Below are positions 24,801-39,800 of a stretch of 64,000 nt of DNA, piece after piece. Within the stretch, counting starts at the first letter, position 1, and the number at the start of each line of letters is the position of its first letter. The notes beneath the pieces were generated by a model. The model worked only from the letters and a program-made list of their open reading frames with translations. It did no database searches and was not told where the DNA came from. The DNA is from Echinococcus granulosus (lineage: Eukaryota > Platyhelminthes > Cestoda > Cyclophyllidea > Taeniidae): positions 276,306 through 340,305 of the forward strand of contig NW_020170456.1 of assembly GCF_000524195.1 (NCBI RefSeq). The letters run 5' to 3'. A program made the translations under genes and the position numbers.

Positions 24801-27800
24801 GACGAACACAGTGCACACATTCATGCCGTGGAGTGATGGTAGAAGAGGTGAAAGTAATGTCAAATATGTAATCACACCTACTGTTCCTCTTTCTTTATCT
24901 CCCTCACACCTTACTGCCGATACTTATCCGACCCGCTGCATCTGTGAATACATATACACCTAAAATTGAAAAAATATCCCGTTGAATTAAGCGCGTTGTC
25001 AGCTGAAAAACAATCGAAATTTTGACTGCGTACTATGCCAAACCCATGCATCAAAGCGGTGGGAATCGAAGTAGAAATCATCCAAGTGGACGCAAGCCCA
25101 ATTGGAGCACTCGAAAGGGTTTTCCAGAGGAGGCAGGAGGTGTGTCGAATCCTGGCGCCGTGGAGGCGCCCATCGGTTGGAATATTAAATCCGCCCATTT
25201 GGAATACTCAAGGGTTAATCATTTTGACGAGTCGATACCCTCCAGATCCTCCTACTGTCGACGGGAACGAGGTCATCGATTACCGACCTCGGGACGAGTC
25301 AAACAATCACAACATTGTAGGTCAAACTTGGAATAAAACGTCTTTTTGGGAATTTAAGAAAGGAGTCGAGTAATAATTTTTGCTGAAAGTGGAAGAAAGT
25401 CCTGGCGATTTTTCTTTTATAAACCCGCCCCATTTTAATGCCTTTGATTTGATTCCATCAGCCATTTTTTTTATTTCACGGGCTGTTTTCTTCTGGATAT
25501 TTTCATTTAAACCGCCGTAAATTAATGACCATTCTCCTCGGCTTTGTTTATTTATTCCTTTTTCTCTCTCACTGCAAATTTTATTGGAAAATCTCTTCTG
25601 CAAATTTTGACACAATGTTAAAGACTGCGTACTCAAAATTCCCCCAGGTCAGTAAAGGAGATCAAATGAGATGCAATTGGATGACTTTATGACCTCCCCA
25701 GATTCATTGTGACCATTTAATTAACATTTTATATAATGTAGAAGAACAAAACACAGCAAACCAACCTGATATCTCCAAATCTTGATATCTCATCTAGATT
25801 GTGGCACATAGGTATACATCCCTATGTACCACTAACTAGTAAATAGATTTACCTTTTTGGACTTCACAGATTGGGCTGATGAAATAACTTTAGGAGCATT
25901 CAACTTTTACTCAATGAGCTTCTTTGGGGTGTACTTTTAACAAAAGTCATGGCGCCTAAACACCAACTGATACCGAGGATGAAAAATTCGGTGTTGATGT
26001 CATCATATTTCACGACATGCTTCTTAGAAGCAACCAAAGTTGGTGGGAATTGGACATTTACTTGGCCGCTGAACGAAATCTCGGGTTTGGGATTTATTCA
26101 CTCATAAAATTATTTTTTTCAGCAATGTGCTCTCATACTACTGAATTTAGAAGGAGATAATTTAATATGTCACTCTAGTTGGTAGAATTTCTTTTTACAT
26201 TTTGAAAACCGAAAAATATTTAAATTTTTAAAAAGGAGGCATTTTCCACTCAATCTCAAAATCCTTGATCAGTGGAAGACACTGGCGTTGTTTTATGACA
26301 AAAATCAGGTCATAAATTTAAATAAATTTTATGGCACACCATGACCAGATAAATAGGAAGAAAAATTAGTTTTTGGGGAACAAAAACGGGCGGTGGAGGG
26401 AGACAAAAATCCTTCGATTTATTTATTTAAATTTATTACTATTTTTAAAAAAAGTGCTGCCTTTTTTGGGTAACTTTACCAAGGCGGTGGCCATTTGCCT
26501 TCGCAGCTTAGTAAATTTTTGGGTTTCCGCCTCAGTCCATGTGTTTTGTTTTTGAGCCATAGAAATGGATTTTTAAAGAACTTTGGAAATAATTTGTTTT
26601 GCCAAATAGGAGGACTTTAAATAAATTAGGCACGGTCTCTGGTCTATTCCCTCACCAACTTCGGGTTTGGGACAAGTGAATCGACACCGCAGGTGACCTT
26701 TCGTTTTTGAAATATTTCATGCACAAAATGCAGTGGCTCGCCTTTATTTGAAAGAGAAAAAAAACGAAGGGTAGCGAAAAAAATTCAACAACTTTGGCTA
26801 CGCGAGGAGAATACAACACCGGAAGTTGTTGTTGTTCGCATTCAGTGGGGAGTAGGGAGGTGGAGTGGAGGGAAAATTTAATGAATGTTGACTTGTGATT
26901 AACTTTTGGGGAGGATTTAAGCCTAAAAAATTGGCTCCTTTTTTGTGTGGCTTGGTGACAATTTCCCTTAATCTCTTTTTTTTAAAACTGCCTAAAAAGT
27001 TGGGTAGATTGGTGAAATGATAGAAGACTTTGGCGTTTGTGGTGTAGCATGCATCGCTTTCTGTCGGTTTGTATTTTGTTGGTTTTGAGGTCATACTGGC
27101 GCATAAATCACGCTTAAGGCAGATGCATCAGCGGGCTTTATGATCCTCCTCGCTACACAAGCATACCAACATTTATGTTTGTATTCGGGCCAAGGGACTC
27201 AAGCCCACCCCCGTCTCCCTTTCCCTCTCTCTCGGTAGAATATGCTCATCTTATCCCAAGGGGAAAGAAGGCCAAGAAATTCATCCCTTCTAGCCGCATA
27301 ATTGTACATAGCCTTTGAAATTAACGCACAACGACTGATAATGCATACAGACAGTTTAAATAAAAGTGACAGCTTTGACATTTGAGGAATTTGACAGGTA
27401 TGCAGCATTTGTTTCAGCCTCCTTAGTCGAGAAAATTGGCCAGGAGAAGGTGTCTTTTGTTGTGCAAAATGGAAGGGAGGGGGGTGGTTATACAAGTTAT
27501 GAAGTTTTCATGGAGAAACCGGGGTTTATCTGGCAGTGTGAAGAGCCCTTTGACCTCTGCTCCTCACTCACCTGCAGTTCGTATAGTCACACCGCGTGTC
27601 GCCAAGTTGTCGATAGCTTTTTTCCCATTCATTCCCTTTCAGAAGTGACAAACATTGACAGATATGCGGTATTTGGCGTGGTATAATGGAGGGTTTTTAA
27701 GATTAACTGATTGATTCTCCTTTTTACAATTTTTTGGTGCCACTGATAGCTTAAATAATTTTAAGGATCAAGCTTCAACAGAAAATTGTTCTTTTTTTAG

Positions 27801-30800
27801 ATGACTCAGAGAATTTCGATTTTTACCCAGATTCCTTAATATTAAATGCTTTGTTACCCTTTTACATTCATTTATTTTTTAAGAATTAAAATGCTAGATC
27901 TCTTGCGTGCCCGATGTAGTCAATCACCTACCAACTACCTATTAAAAGAAACAGAAAAGAAACACAAAGAAAGGACGGAGAGTCATGGGGTAAATTAAAC
28001 ACTTCAGTAGGTCCAACGACCTCGTTATCCCCCGCGGTGGTGTATGGCGCAGGTCTCTGTCGAACGGAGGAGGTGGAGGTGGTACTGGAGGCCGCGCCAC
28101 CCCAATCTCTAGGCGGGGAGTCCCGCCGACGCTTCGGAGGATACCCTGCCAGCCTCTTCGGCTTCTCCCTTCAGCCACCCCGTCCCCAGACTCGGCACGA
28201 CGAACCTCTCACCAACTTCCCTCTCATTGCAAACGTCATTCCTGGTGGACCTGCCTTCCAGTGAGTTGGCTGATCCTCTTTTCAAAACCTGTGAGATAAG
28301 GCTTCTCTTGAGGTGGTCTACTTGGCTCCACTGACTTTAATCCTACCTTTTGTGGACTCTTTATCAGTTGCTATGGCCACGATAGCCCTTAACCATTCAA
28401 ACAAAGTAGAATTAACTTTTTTAGGTCGAATTTTATTTTCAACATGGGCGAGTTCATTCTCTTTGGGTTTATTTACTCCACATTCTGTCTTCTGAGTGGT
28501 ATCGGGCCGTGCACCGACAGACAAATTTGGTGTGCACCAGTAACAGTGAAATGGATGATTCCTATCCTCGAAGTGCCAATCCATTCTTCATTGTCAAGGT
28601 CAACTGTAGAAGGGAGTTTACACGAATTGGAGAAAATGTTAGTCCCCCGCTTTTTTGCAGGTCCACTTTTACTCGATTTGTTTCAACCAGGTAAATTCAT
28701 AAGCAAAAGTATTTTTAATGTAGGAAAATTCCTCGTTAGTAATTCACACCTAATTAAAGCTTTGTTTATTACCGGTTGCTTTAATTTGTTGATTTCTATT
28801 CAGCAAAAATCGTGGCAATTTTTGGGGTTCATGAGCGAATTGGGCCAATTAATCTTGAGGAATCGTTTGTCCTATTAAAATAAATTTACAATAAAGGCAA
28901 AAAATCTGAAAAAATTTATTCACTTTAATTTTCAGGTGACATTACGAATAGGGCGCTCTCCTTTTTTCTTTTGTCTCCCGACTAACCTGTAGTCTGACCT
29001 ACTTGTTGACAAGACCATTTCCCCCTTTCTGCTTCACTTTCATTACTTGTTGAATAACTTTTCGACAGGACAAATTCATTTTCTTGCAAAAAAAAGATTT
29101 TTTCTTAAAGAATACAACCTATACCGGCAAGTTTGACAACAGTGAAAGATGCTTTGTTATTTTTAAATGAAGAGAAAAACCAAATACCTGTTTATTTCTG
29201 GTGGGGGCGGGGGGACTTTGGTTGTAAAGAGGGGATGTTGTGGATTAACTTGGCTTTTATTTTTAAAAATTGTGTCACAATGCTGGCATTCCTTGTGTTT
29301 TTCTCCCCCCATCAAAAGGTGCATAGTCAGCTTGTCCAGAAGTTCTCACACTTTGAGTCGGATGGGATGAAATTGCCTTTGAAAGGTTGTCCGTCATCTC
29401 GACAACAGACTGCAAGTAGGAGAGGCCTAACTTTAGATTCTCCCTTTGGTGTAGCACTTTAGGAGGGGTGGGGGTAGCAGATTGAACCACCCTAGAAATG
29501 GAATGTGGGCATCACATCAAGGCGGACCTTCACCTTCTCTATTTTTGATCCATTTAAATGGGAATAGACTTAAATGACAACTCGGATCAAGAAAGGAAAC
29601 AAAGAAGGGAAGGATTTTATTGTAAAAGACACCTGAAGACTGGTTGTGGAGTAACTGTCCAATTTAAGGACAGGTCTCTCTTCTTGCTCTTCCCCCTCCT
29701 CCATCCCCCTCCCCTACCCCTCTTTCTTTACCCAAGAGAAGTTGATCATCTTCGAGATTCACTTGGTACTTATTCAGTCGGATTAGGGCGTATCTTAAGT
29801 CCTGGATGAATAAATTTTAGATTTGCCTTATATTTTGAAAAAAAACATAATTTTTCCTCCAGACAGGCAGTCATTTGAGACGTCGAGACATTTCTGGCAT
29901 AAAATACCGCAAAAGTTCCACAAAAACTGGATCAATTTTTTTTCACCGCATAGAGGCAAAACTAAACCTGATTACTTCACCAACTTGTCGGCTAATTTCA
30001 AGTTATCAATCATGACCTCACTGTAGTTTCAAAAAATGTTACTTTCCCATCCATAAGTAGTATCGGCTACCTACTCACATAAATTTTATAGTTGATTAAA
30101 AAATGCATTTATTATCTTTAATTTTCCTCTCTTGCACAACGTAAAAATATTGAGCTGGGGATTTTATCAGAGCCTTTTAAGATGTAAACGAGAAAAGTGG
30201 AAACCTAGTGTTGATGCATGTCCATTCAAGTAAAATGACCCAACAACTTCAGCGATCCGCTCACCTTTACTAAAATCGTCCACTCTCCTCTGCTTCCCGC
30301 CTCACCTCCACCCTGGCTTGGCACCTAATCACAGTGTCGGAGGTTACAACCAAGCAGAAAAGCAAAAAGTGTTTTCTTCTCCAAGCTGATGCATTTGCGA
30401 GGATGCGTTGAGGGGTAAATGAGAAAATGTTGGAAAAGCACCTGGTTTGAGTAAAGTGGACTTTTCGCCACCGTTACGTCGAGTGTCCTTTCATCCCATC
30501 CCACCACCCGCTAATTGCAGTCACAAGTGCCATACGCCTATCGTTAAATGAAAAAGTTGAGAATATCTAATTAGCCATTTTTTCAATTGGATATACTACT
30601 TAAATCAGATCGGCAAAGTCGACGCAAGGCTGTCATCGAAAAAAGTTCATTTTTGGACTAAGCGATGGTATTTTGTCTACAGTAAAACAGAAAAAGAAAA
30701 TAAAACAAAACATACAATTCATTTGAATTTTTGAATTTAGCGGCTGTCATTTGGTACCTCCCTCTCTTCAAAAACTTCTAGTTAAACGCCACTAATCTCC

Positions 30801-33800
30801 TTTTTTATATCAAAAACTGCATTTTTGTATCGGAAAAGTCCTAAGAACTCCTCTTTTTGAGCAGAAGTTTTCATGGTGAATGATGCACTTGTCAAGTGTA
30901 AAAGAAGGCAGTTTTGTGATCTCAAAAATTGCAATTTCTAGAGGTTAATTAAGGCATGAAGATCCAAGGTCGAATGACTCTCAAATTTAGCTGTCTTCTT
31001 TCTTTTTTCCCTCCTTCTTCTTCCTAAGGGCAATCCTCACTTTTCCTACCAAGGCTTCTATTCAAATCAAACGTTTTAAACAAATTTGGGGAAAAATTAG
31101 TTGAAGTAACTTGAAAAACCTAAGCAGATAACTCTTAATGTATGCCCTTTTTCTCAGGGGTTCCTAATTGACAATTTTACACCTGTCAATCATATTTTTA
31201 AATCCACTTTGAAATAGCCTTTGCTCTGACCTTTGCGTATGGTAAAATCCCGTTTGATTTGTGTGGGAGATTCCAGTTCCGACTCTGTAGAAGCTTCGGA
31301 TGCTCCCCAAGGCCGAAATAATGTCCACCAGTGCATAGAGGAATGGTTGGGTAGGCCACGAGACTGCGGAGTTTGCTAGCCAGGCCAAATCGCAAGATGC
31401 ATGAACTAGCCACGAAGATTGTTACCTCACAATTGACATATTTTATCCCTCACAGATCCGGTGTAATCCAGGCCGGTGATTCGTTATTGGCCATTCAAGG
31501 CGATTCCCCCCTCGGCAAGACTATCGACAAACTGACGGCACGCTACCTCTCTCCCCCCACCGACACTGTCAATAGACACCTCGCCTTGGTGACCCAGTAT
31601 ACCGTCGCTGAAAATGTTATCCCCAGCAGTGGCGTCTTCGATGTGCGTATCATTAAGCGCTCCTCCAGCCTCGGCATTAACCTTCAAGGTACGTCGGCTG
31701 ACAACCTTTTGACACGAATTGCATTCACTCCATCGACAGGGTTAGGCGATCAACTGGTTTGAGTAATAGGATTACTTAAGAAAGTGACTTAAGGCGTTTA
31801 CCTTTTAGTAATTCTTCCAGAATGCATAGTTCCAGGCGAAGCACGTATTTTACAGCCCCAGAAAAGAAAAAGAGGATATTTTGAGTCCAACTTGTCGACG
31901 TCAGAGGGCTTTATTAGTCCAAATGTGGTAGAAAAATAATTTTAATACCACATTTTGGCATCACTTTGAGGCTGAACATCTGCAAGATCAATATCTCGGC
32001 CCACGCTTTCCCCCCCCCCCTGCCCACCACCCCCGACTGCCCTTCCCTCCATTCTCCCCACCAAAGCCCTTCGGTCGGCAGGCCAGAATGGTTCAGGCGA
32101 ATTCCATCTTTCTTGCCCGCCAATGACGCCTCCTCAAAAGCCAATGGGAGAGCAAAAAGGCGCAGCCATTTGGGTGCCAAACTATCGTGGCGAACGTCAC
32201 TAATCTGGTGAAATGACCCCCCCTCTCTAATGGCCGAGGCGCTAATACCACCTGATCCCTACACACCGCTAGAGCTCGTTGCATTTGTTGCTGCTTTGGT
32301 GTCTGTTCGACTCAAAAGATTGACACACGCACACACACAAGGGAAGTTGTTTGGACCCGCTAATTGCTTTCCCCAGGTCATTACGACTGAGTAATCACGT
32401 ACCCGTTGCTTGAACCTAAAATGTTTTCTTTTTAAAAAAACGACAATAGGGATTTTGAAACAAGTTTTTAAACATGTTTGACAGATTTGTAAACCTCACG
32501 GTCAATGTGAACTTGATAATTCCTAACCAGCTGTGTTTGTAACCATTCGTCTGACCAGACGTTTTACTATAAATTAGTGTTGCTACTGGAGACGGAAGTA
32601 TTTAAGAAATGCCTTTTTCTCGGTTATTTTTCACTCTGATTCGATTTACTCAAAGTCACACATGCAAAAAGGTATATATTTTGTTAGGTGTCTGTGAAGT
32701 TGTTTTACTTATGCTACGTGATGAAGGAGACGTTTTGAAATCGTTTGTTCTAACTCAAGTAGGGAAATGGATTGAGATGAAGCAAAACAACCGTCACTTA
32801 GACCTTTTTAAAAAAGACAAAATTTTTTTATGGCCAGAGATCAAGGAGGCGAAAAGACGCTGTTACAGTCCGGCTAATATCAAAAACGAAAAAGATAGCC
32901 ATAACTTACAAAGGTGTCACAAGGGAAGTACGGGGAATGTGGAGAGCACCGTCCTCCTACGCATTCACGGGGTCCTGTCTTGTCTTGAAAGTTATGGTAG
33001 GTTTGCCCAAGTAGACCACCAATTTTTGAGGCTTCTTTGAAAAAGAAGGATGTGATCATTTTAGTTTAAACTTAAGCAAATAAATACCAGCCATATTTGC
33101 TGTTTTATTGGCCTTCATATACCGGACGATTCCTGATGAACAACTGTGTCTGCGGTACGCAGCACACACAGTAGACAGTCTTCTGTGGTGAGTGGATGAA
33201 TTTATACACCAGTGGTGGAGTGTGAAGCTCCGTGAATCACTTGGCCATCCGGCTGCCTATTCACCCAAACTTTCATCCAGCCGACCGACGAGATGTCCCA
33301 TCAGTCAGCACCCCAACCGGATAGCAAACAGACTTCAATGCGCACCGTCCTTTGTAAAGTGGGGAATAGAAGTGAAGTTCCATCTCTTTCATCCTCATTG
33401 TCTATCATCTGTTGACACTGATGTATGGGGGCCATCGCCTTAGAAACTGCCACCATGTTTCCTCCTTCTAGTTGATTTGGGCCAACTTTGACGGGTGGAT
33501 CTCCAATCACTTCTCTGCTTCAGTGGGGGTACGTGATTACTTCAGAGCAGTCGAGTAGGAGAGGAGAGACAAAGAGAGAAGGGAAGGGAAGGTCTTCCTC
33601 TGTTGCCGAATTATCCCACTGTACAGCTCACGTCCTCAGGGGATGCTTCCGCAGATAGGGAACCGAGTTCGCACCATGGTTTGCAGGGCAGCAGACTTGC
33701 CCGGGGCACATGCACTCCGTTGTGCCGACACTCTTTGAACATGAGGAGTGTTGATAGGGAAGAAAACTTAGCGGAGGATGCTTCACTAGGAGGCAGTTGC

Positions 33801-36800
33801 TAAAAGTCAGAAGAATTAATTTCAGCGACACCATTTGCTATCATCGTGGAGCACTTCAGAGATGGAGTTATTGGAGTGTATAACAATGAAACAATTATAT
33901 TCTTTGTACTGACAGAATGACTGCGTCCACCTGCTGCCCTACGAGATGAGGCGAATTCGGTTTCGTGTCTGCAAAAAATTGCTGTATAACACTTGGAGGA
34001 GGTGCGGTGCGGAATTGATGAATGTTGCAACAACACAAAGACTTGACAACGTGGTGGATTAGTTTTGGTGACAGTAAATCACTCAACGCCTTATGCATCA
34101 CTGTAAGGAAGGACCACTATTTTCTTACTTTGAAGAAATCACGTGGCCCCACTGACACAGAAGTGATTGGCCAAGCTGATACACATCAACTGGGAGGAGG
34201 AAACGCAGTGACGGTTACTGAGGCGACGGCTCCCACACATCACTGTCAATGGATGACTGATAATGCGCGTGAGGGAGAGGAAGATTGCTCCTCACTTTGT
34301 TGTGATTCAACTTTTTTTCCTCCCAGACGCATATTTGCCTTCTGGCTGAAAAACTGTCTGACGGAACGTCCTGTTGGTCGGCCGTCTGGGTGACTAAATT
34401 ACCTGTACTGGAAAGTGGTCTTTTGTACCCCTTCGCCAATACAGTACCTCACACTCCACCACTGGAGCACCACCTCAGCCAGCCACCCACCGACCACCGA
34501 AAAATATGTCCACTGTGTATGTGATGCGTACGGTAGACACAATTGTTCACCAGAAATCGCCCATTCCACAAGGGCCAAAGCAATAACAACAGCAACAGCG
34601 AAAAAAGGAAACCTCCAGAACTGGTGGTACATTTAGAGGAGCATTTCAAGCTTTTAAGACGGCGCACAGCCGCAAAACTCACCCGTCTAAAGCCTTCATC
34701 CTACCTTTTGGGGTTGCGAGGAGAGAGGAACGGAGAGTGAGACGCCGCTCTCTTCCGGTGACATTTCTCCAAGTGGTGATCCTCACCCTTTCTTAGGGAG
34801 GTAGTCACACATGAAGCAGAATAGGTGGTCAGGAGATGAAAGTGAGATAGAAAAGAGGATGCCATGGACTGTGTTTGTTAGAGGAGTCCCCGATTAAATT
34901 TCTTTCCAGAGGCTTTGAATTCTTTGTTTAACAGCTTCAAGAAAATGCCGACCGGGAGAACCTCTTCTAATCAGCAAAGTGATTCCAGGAAGTGTGGCCA
35001 GTCGGTGTGGATCTATCAGTCCGGGGGACATCCTTCTCGCTGTTAACGGAGTCTCGCTAGAGGCCTGCAGTATCACAGATGCTGCACGGCTACTTCAAAC
35101 CTCGGAAGATATAGTGACCTTGCGGATTCAAAAGCCCGATGAGGAGGTTACTACACCCCTTTCTGATGAGGGTCTCCTCTCTTATTGTCAGAGTGACCTT
35201 GAAATTGTTCGCGACGATGACCACGACTTTGGCAGTGGTGGTGGAGGTGGTGTAGATGTTAATAATGAGCTTCAGGATGATGAATTCCTTAGCCAATCAG
35301 CGGATGAATCAATATCGCATCTGCTGCCACCTCCGCGAATGCCTCGACGATACCGCAGTCAAAAACCAAAGCGAACCCAACACAGACGGGTGGGAACTGC
35401 ACCGACGGCTTCAAGAATACAGCTGCAGCAACAATTTCAGCAGTTGGAAAGCGAGATGGGCAGTGATAAGAGAGGGAACCCGTCTGATAGCCTCTCATCG
35501 GATCGGTTCAGTGAGAATATGTGCTCCGGTGAGTCGTCTCACTTTTGCTTTTTGCAGATCCTACCGAGTCAATGATATGACATGGGTGTCGATCTCTTGT
35601 ACTGTTTGAAGGATACTAGTGATCAATGACAAAGTGTTTAGATATCTTGTACGTCTTGACAAATTTTTTTTAATGTAGCCAACAGATTTTCAGTAACCTA
35701 TCAAAAACGGAAAATGAGTAGTCCTAATCAACTGTGGGGTGCTTTCAGCAAATTTTGCTGCAAAATACTCTCCTTGCTATTTTTAAGAAAATAGAAACTG
35801 CAATTTTGACTGAATATTTATCTGGAGCACCTTGACGGAAAGAATCCCCGAATTCGATCATGCGCTAACACCCTTCGCCCGCTTTTTGTCTACGCTTAAA
35901 TCCCAAATTACTACGAAAAATCACCCTTATTTATGAGTGTTTTTCAAACTAAGATCCAAGAATTATTTATTGGCTTGCTATTCTAAATGGTAATGTTACT
36001 CCTGCTTCAAATTCCCACATTCCAACGGTTTAGGATCGATTGCTTTTGACCACCCAATTTGACTAATTTAAACAAACGTATTAGGTCTAATTTTCTTAAA
36101 TATTTAGTTGAGACAATTAAAACCGTCTATTCGTACATGTATCTATTTTTCTGATGCTTTCACTTTGGTTCCAACTGTTTCTTACTTCCTTGGGGTATAC
36201 ATTGGCTTAACTTATTTTTGGCATAAATTTGAAAATCCTGTTCTGTTTTTAAGGGATGATTTGTGATAAATACGTGCTCTGTGGAGTTATTTTTCCACAT
36301 TTGTTTTTATCTGCTTTTCCTGGGTAACTTTCAAGGGACTTTCTATTCGAGTACTTTTCTATGCACTTCTGTTGTCGCACATTCCAAATAACTTTCTTTT
36401 TCGTTAAAGCAAACAGTAATTCTTCGGCTTTACTTCAAACTATTTCTGCTCTCTGCAAAGGAGATTTACATTTATCTGGTCAACACTTTCTTCTTCTTTG
36501 CCTGAAACATTGAAATCATCAAGCATTCTGAAGAAAAATTGGTATTTTTTTGCCACAAAAACCCCACTAGAAGAGCGCTTTTACTTGAAAATTGTCATAT
36601 CGGTTTTATGGATTGGCTTTAATCTGTCTTGTCTTCTATTCGGTAGAAGGGGATTTCGGAGTGAACCAAATCCTCTACCCACTCGCAATGTCCATCTCCC
36701 TCTACCCTTTGGTCTTTTCACCCTTTTCGCCCCTGCGCTACTGCGCAGTAGGAGGCAGATATGCCGGTTTTGTGTCGGTGTCTACGTTTGTTTGTTTGCG

Positions 36801-39800
36801 TGTGTGTGTCTACGTGTTTGTGTGCATTAGCTTATGCGTGTATGTACTTATTTATGTGTGCATGTAACTAGTAAAATCAAACAACGGACCTGAGGAGAGG
36901 GCGCCAGCAAGATAAATTACTCTGTCTCGACCCGTTCACCAGCCACATTTCGTAATCCCATCGATAAATAATAAGGTGGTGTTTGGCTGTGTTCCATGTT
37001 GGTTTATTTGTCATTGTAGCTTGATTGGTCCCAACAGAGGGGATCATTCATTTAAATCATCCTCACCGCTTCTGTAGTCTTCCGTTCCTTCTTCATATTT
37101 GGGACACAGTTAAAACCAACCGCGGTCCCAATCTTGACGTCGAATATGACCTGATCATCCATCGACCCATCGTATGTGATTGCCTACCCACTGTCAAGAA
37201 AAGTTTACATTCGTAACTCGGAGAAGTACAGGGGGCGAGCATTAGGCATGATCGTCCTTCAACTCTCCACTTTTTTCTAAGGTGAGACATCAGATGTTGC
37301 AGGAACTCTCGCACCTCTAGTCTTAACTTCAATTTTACATGAAGGTTCAAAGTAACCTGTGAGCGACAGAGTTTGCATCTTATCATTGGCTTAGCGCACT
37401 TCTCTCTATCCATATAAGCAATCGCTCACGTCATATCAGTAGTTACAATGCAAGTTATAGGAAGTCATTACACCTGATTGCGTCCAAAAAAGTTGAATAT
37501 CTCCAAAGAATTCTTTATGGGTAGAAATGCCTCTCCAACAGTTTTGTAAGGTGAATGCGCCTACGTAATTTGGCTACTGTAGTGTGATTCTCAAACAACA
37601 CACGCAAGAGATGTGTACAAAAGGGAAAATACTTCTAACTAGTGAGTCATAAATCTAGCTTCAATGCTGACAAAGTGTAGCTTAAAATAAAGTGAATATC
37701 GGTTATATTTTTTTCGGCATTGAAGGTTGATTTGTGTGTAACCAAGCGTACAACCTGTGTAAAATGGGTTACCCCAACACAATATCTGGCAATACCGATG
37801 AAGGCCAAAAAATGAATGTGTTAGGGCATGGTAGGGTGAGGGTGGAATGAGCGAAGGGGGTTGAAGGCCATTTAACGATTCAAAAAGCTGAACAAACGTT
37901 TTGCAACATCAAAGCTCAGCATCCACAGATTGCCGGAGGCGATAGCAGAATACGCGATCTCCAATCGACCGCATGCCTGGTAGTTTGACAAGGGCAGAAA
38001 AAGGATAGTGAGAGAGTGGGTGATAAAATGTCCCTTAAACATTCTTGGTGATTTTTTTACTAAAAACCATAGGTGTTTGCTTGTGTTTATCCAACTTGTC
38101 AAAAAATACATCTTAAACGGTGGAGGAAAATACACTAAAACCACATTGAAGTGTCAAGGGAAAAAAAAACGAAGGAGAAACAGGAATTTAAAACGACTCG
38201 AATTAGTGCACTAATTAATTAAGCGCGGACTTGTGCACAAATGGTTGATAAAGTGTATTATAAAGGCAATTTTCCTCATTTATAAACTGAATTTGAAGTC
38301 TTCCCTTCTACTTTAATGTGATTGGCTAGTATTCATCTACGTGTTTTCTGATTAACTATGAAATAAGCAAAAATTTGTAACCAAAATTCCATATCTGTCC
38401 CAAATTTTGGCTTTGTTTTTCTTTATTTTCATCAATTTAAGTGACTTTTGGCACTAAGGGAGGGTTAATTGTTTGCCATGCGATATTTGCTTGAGCAGAT
38501 AGCGTCCGCCGACAAGAACGACTTGTCTCCTTTCAAAATGTTAGGCTCTTTGAAAGGAACTTACATATTGTACATTAAAAACTCATGCCATTTGATAGAA
38601 AAAATACAAGGTAGTTCAGATAAAGTTAGGGTATACTTATATGCTACTCATTTCCAAGTAGTAAAACATGACTTCGTCCTATCAAATACCCATCTGTTTT
38701 GTTGTGAAAAAATAACTTTTTTCTGGTGAAATAGAGAAGAATCCGAACCATCAAAGTCACAACTACTTCTCTTTTAGTCCATAAACAACTCCCAACATTT
38801 TTTAAAATAAAATTTATCATCCACCAATGCTTAAGGGCTTATTTGAAACGGAAAGCAAAGTATCTTTTTGTTCAGGTGGTGTCAGAAGGTATTTTCGCAA
38901 AGTCAGGGAAGAGCAGAAGAGGAAGGGACTCTAAGCTCTGGGAGAAACCTGACAAATGATAAAAGCGCCTACTTCAGAAACGCTTAGCAGAGCTTAAGGG
39001 AGGAAAGCTAATAAGGGAAACTAACTAAATTTTATAGCTTACAGAAGTTAAATTAAATTGAAATATTTACAATCTGTCTACTGAATTAGGCCGCTTTGAA
39101 TGCATGCCGCTTTGTGGATTCATCAAATAGGGGAATATTTTAGCTACGCCGAGGGTGACCTCAAAAGTCATCGCTTAAAACAAATTCATCTTGGAACCAA
39201 ATGGATTCTTTTTTTTCTCTTTGCTTTAAAAAGTAAAGTTTTTTGCAACTTTTTCTTCTGCCACGTTTGTCTCAGCACCGATCAAATTGTACCAAGAAAG
39301 TCTAACACCGCGATACCATGTGGTGCTTCTGGATTATAGCATTTGCCAAGAAAAGCCATGGGAAGGAAAAATAAAACGTGCCTGCCTTATCTGGGTGACA
39401 AGGTGATTGCTTTTCTTGCCCAGAGTTTGCTTTAACATGAATGGAAAAAAAGGAAAATTTATTTTTAGGTGGTTTTTATATATACTCAATATCATTTTGC
39501 CTTTCATTCCGAAACTGACTTGTCACCCAAAGTATATCAAAAAGAACAACATGAAAACATTCTGAAAGGGTACTTTTTTCTATGAATAAGGATTTATAAA
39601 TAATTATGGCATTTTATTGAGGTAATATCTTCCTCCCCACTTTTCTCGCGCTCCTTTATTCTAAAGACCATCGAAGGACTTTGCATTGCTCGTAAGTGCA
39701 TGAAAAGTACTTTCCTATTACTGCCTTCCCGTCCCTATCGTATTCTGCTGAATGAGGTAATCTCTTCAGCTTCCATTTTTATTACATAACGCCAAATGTA

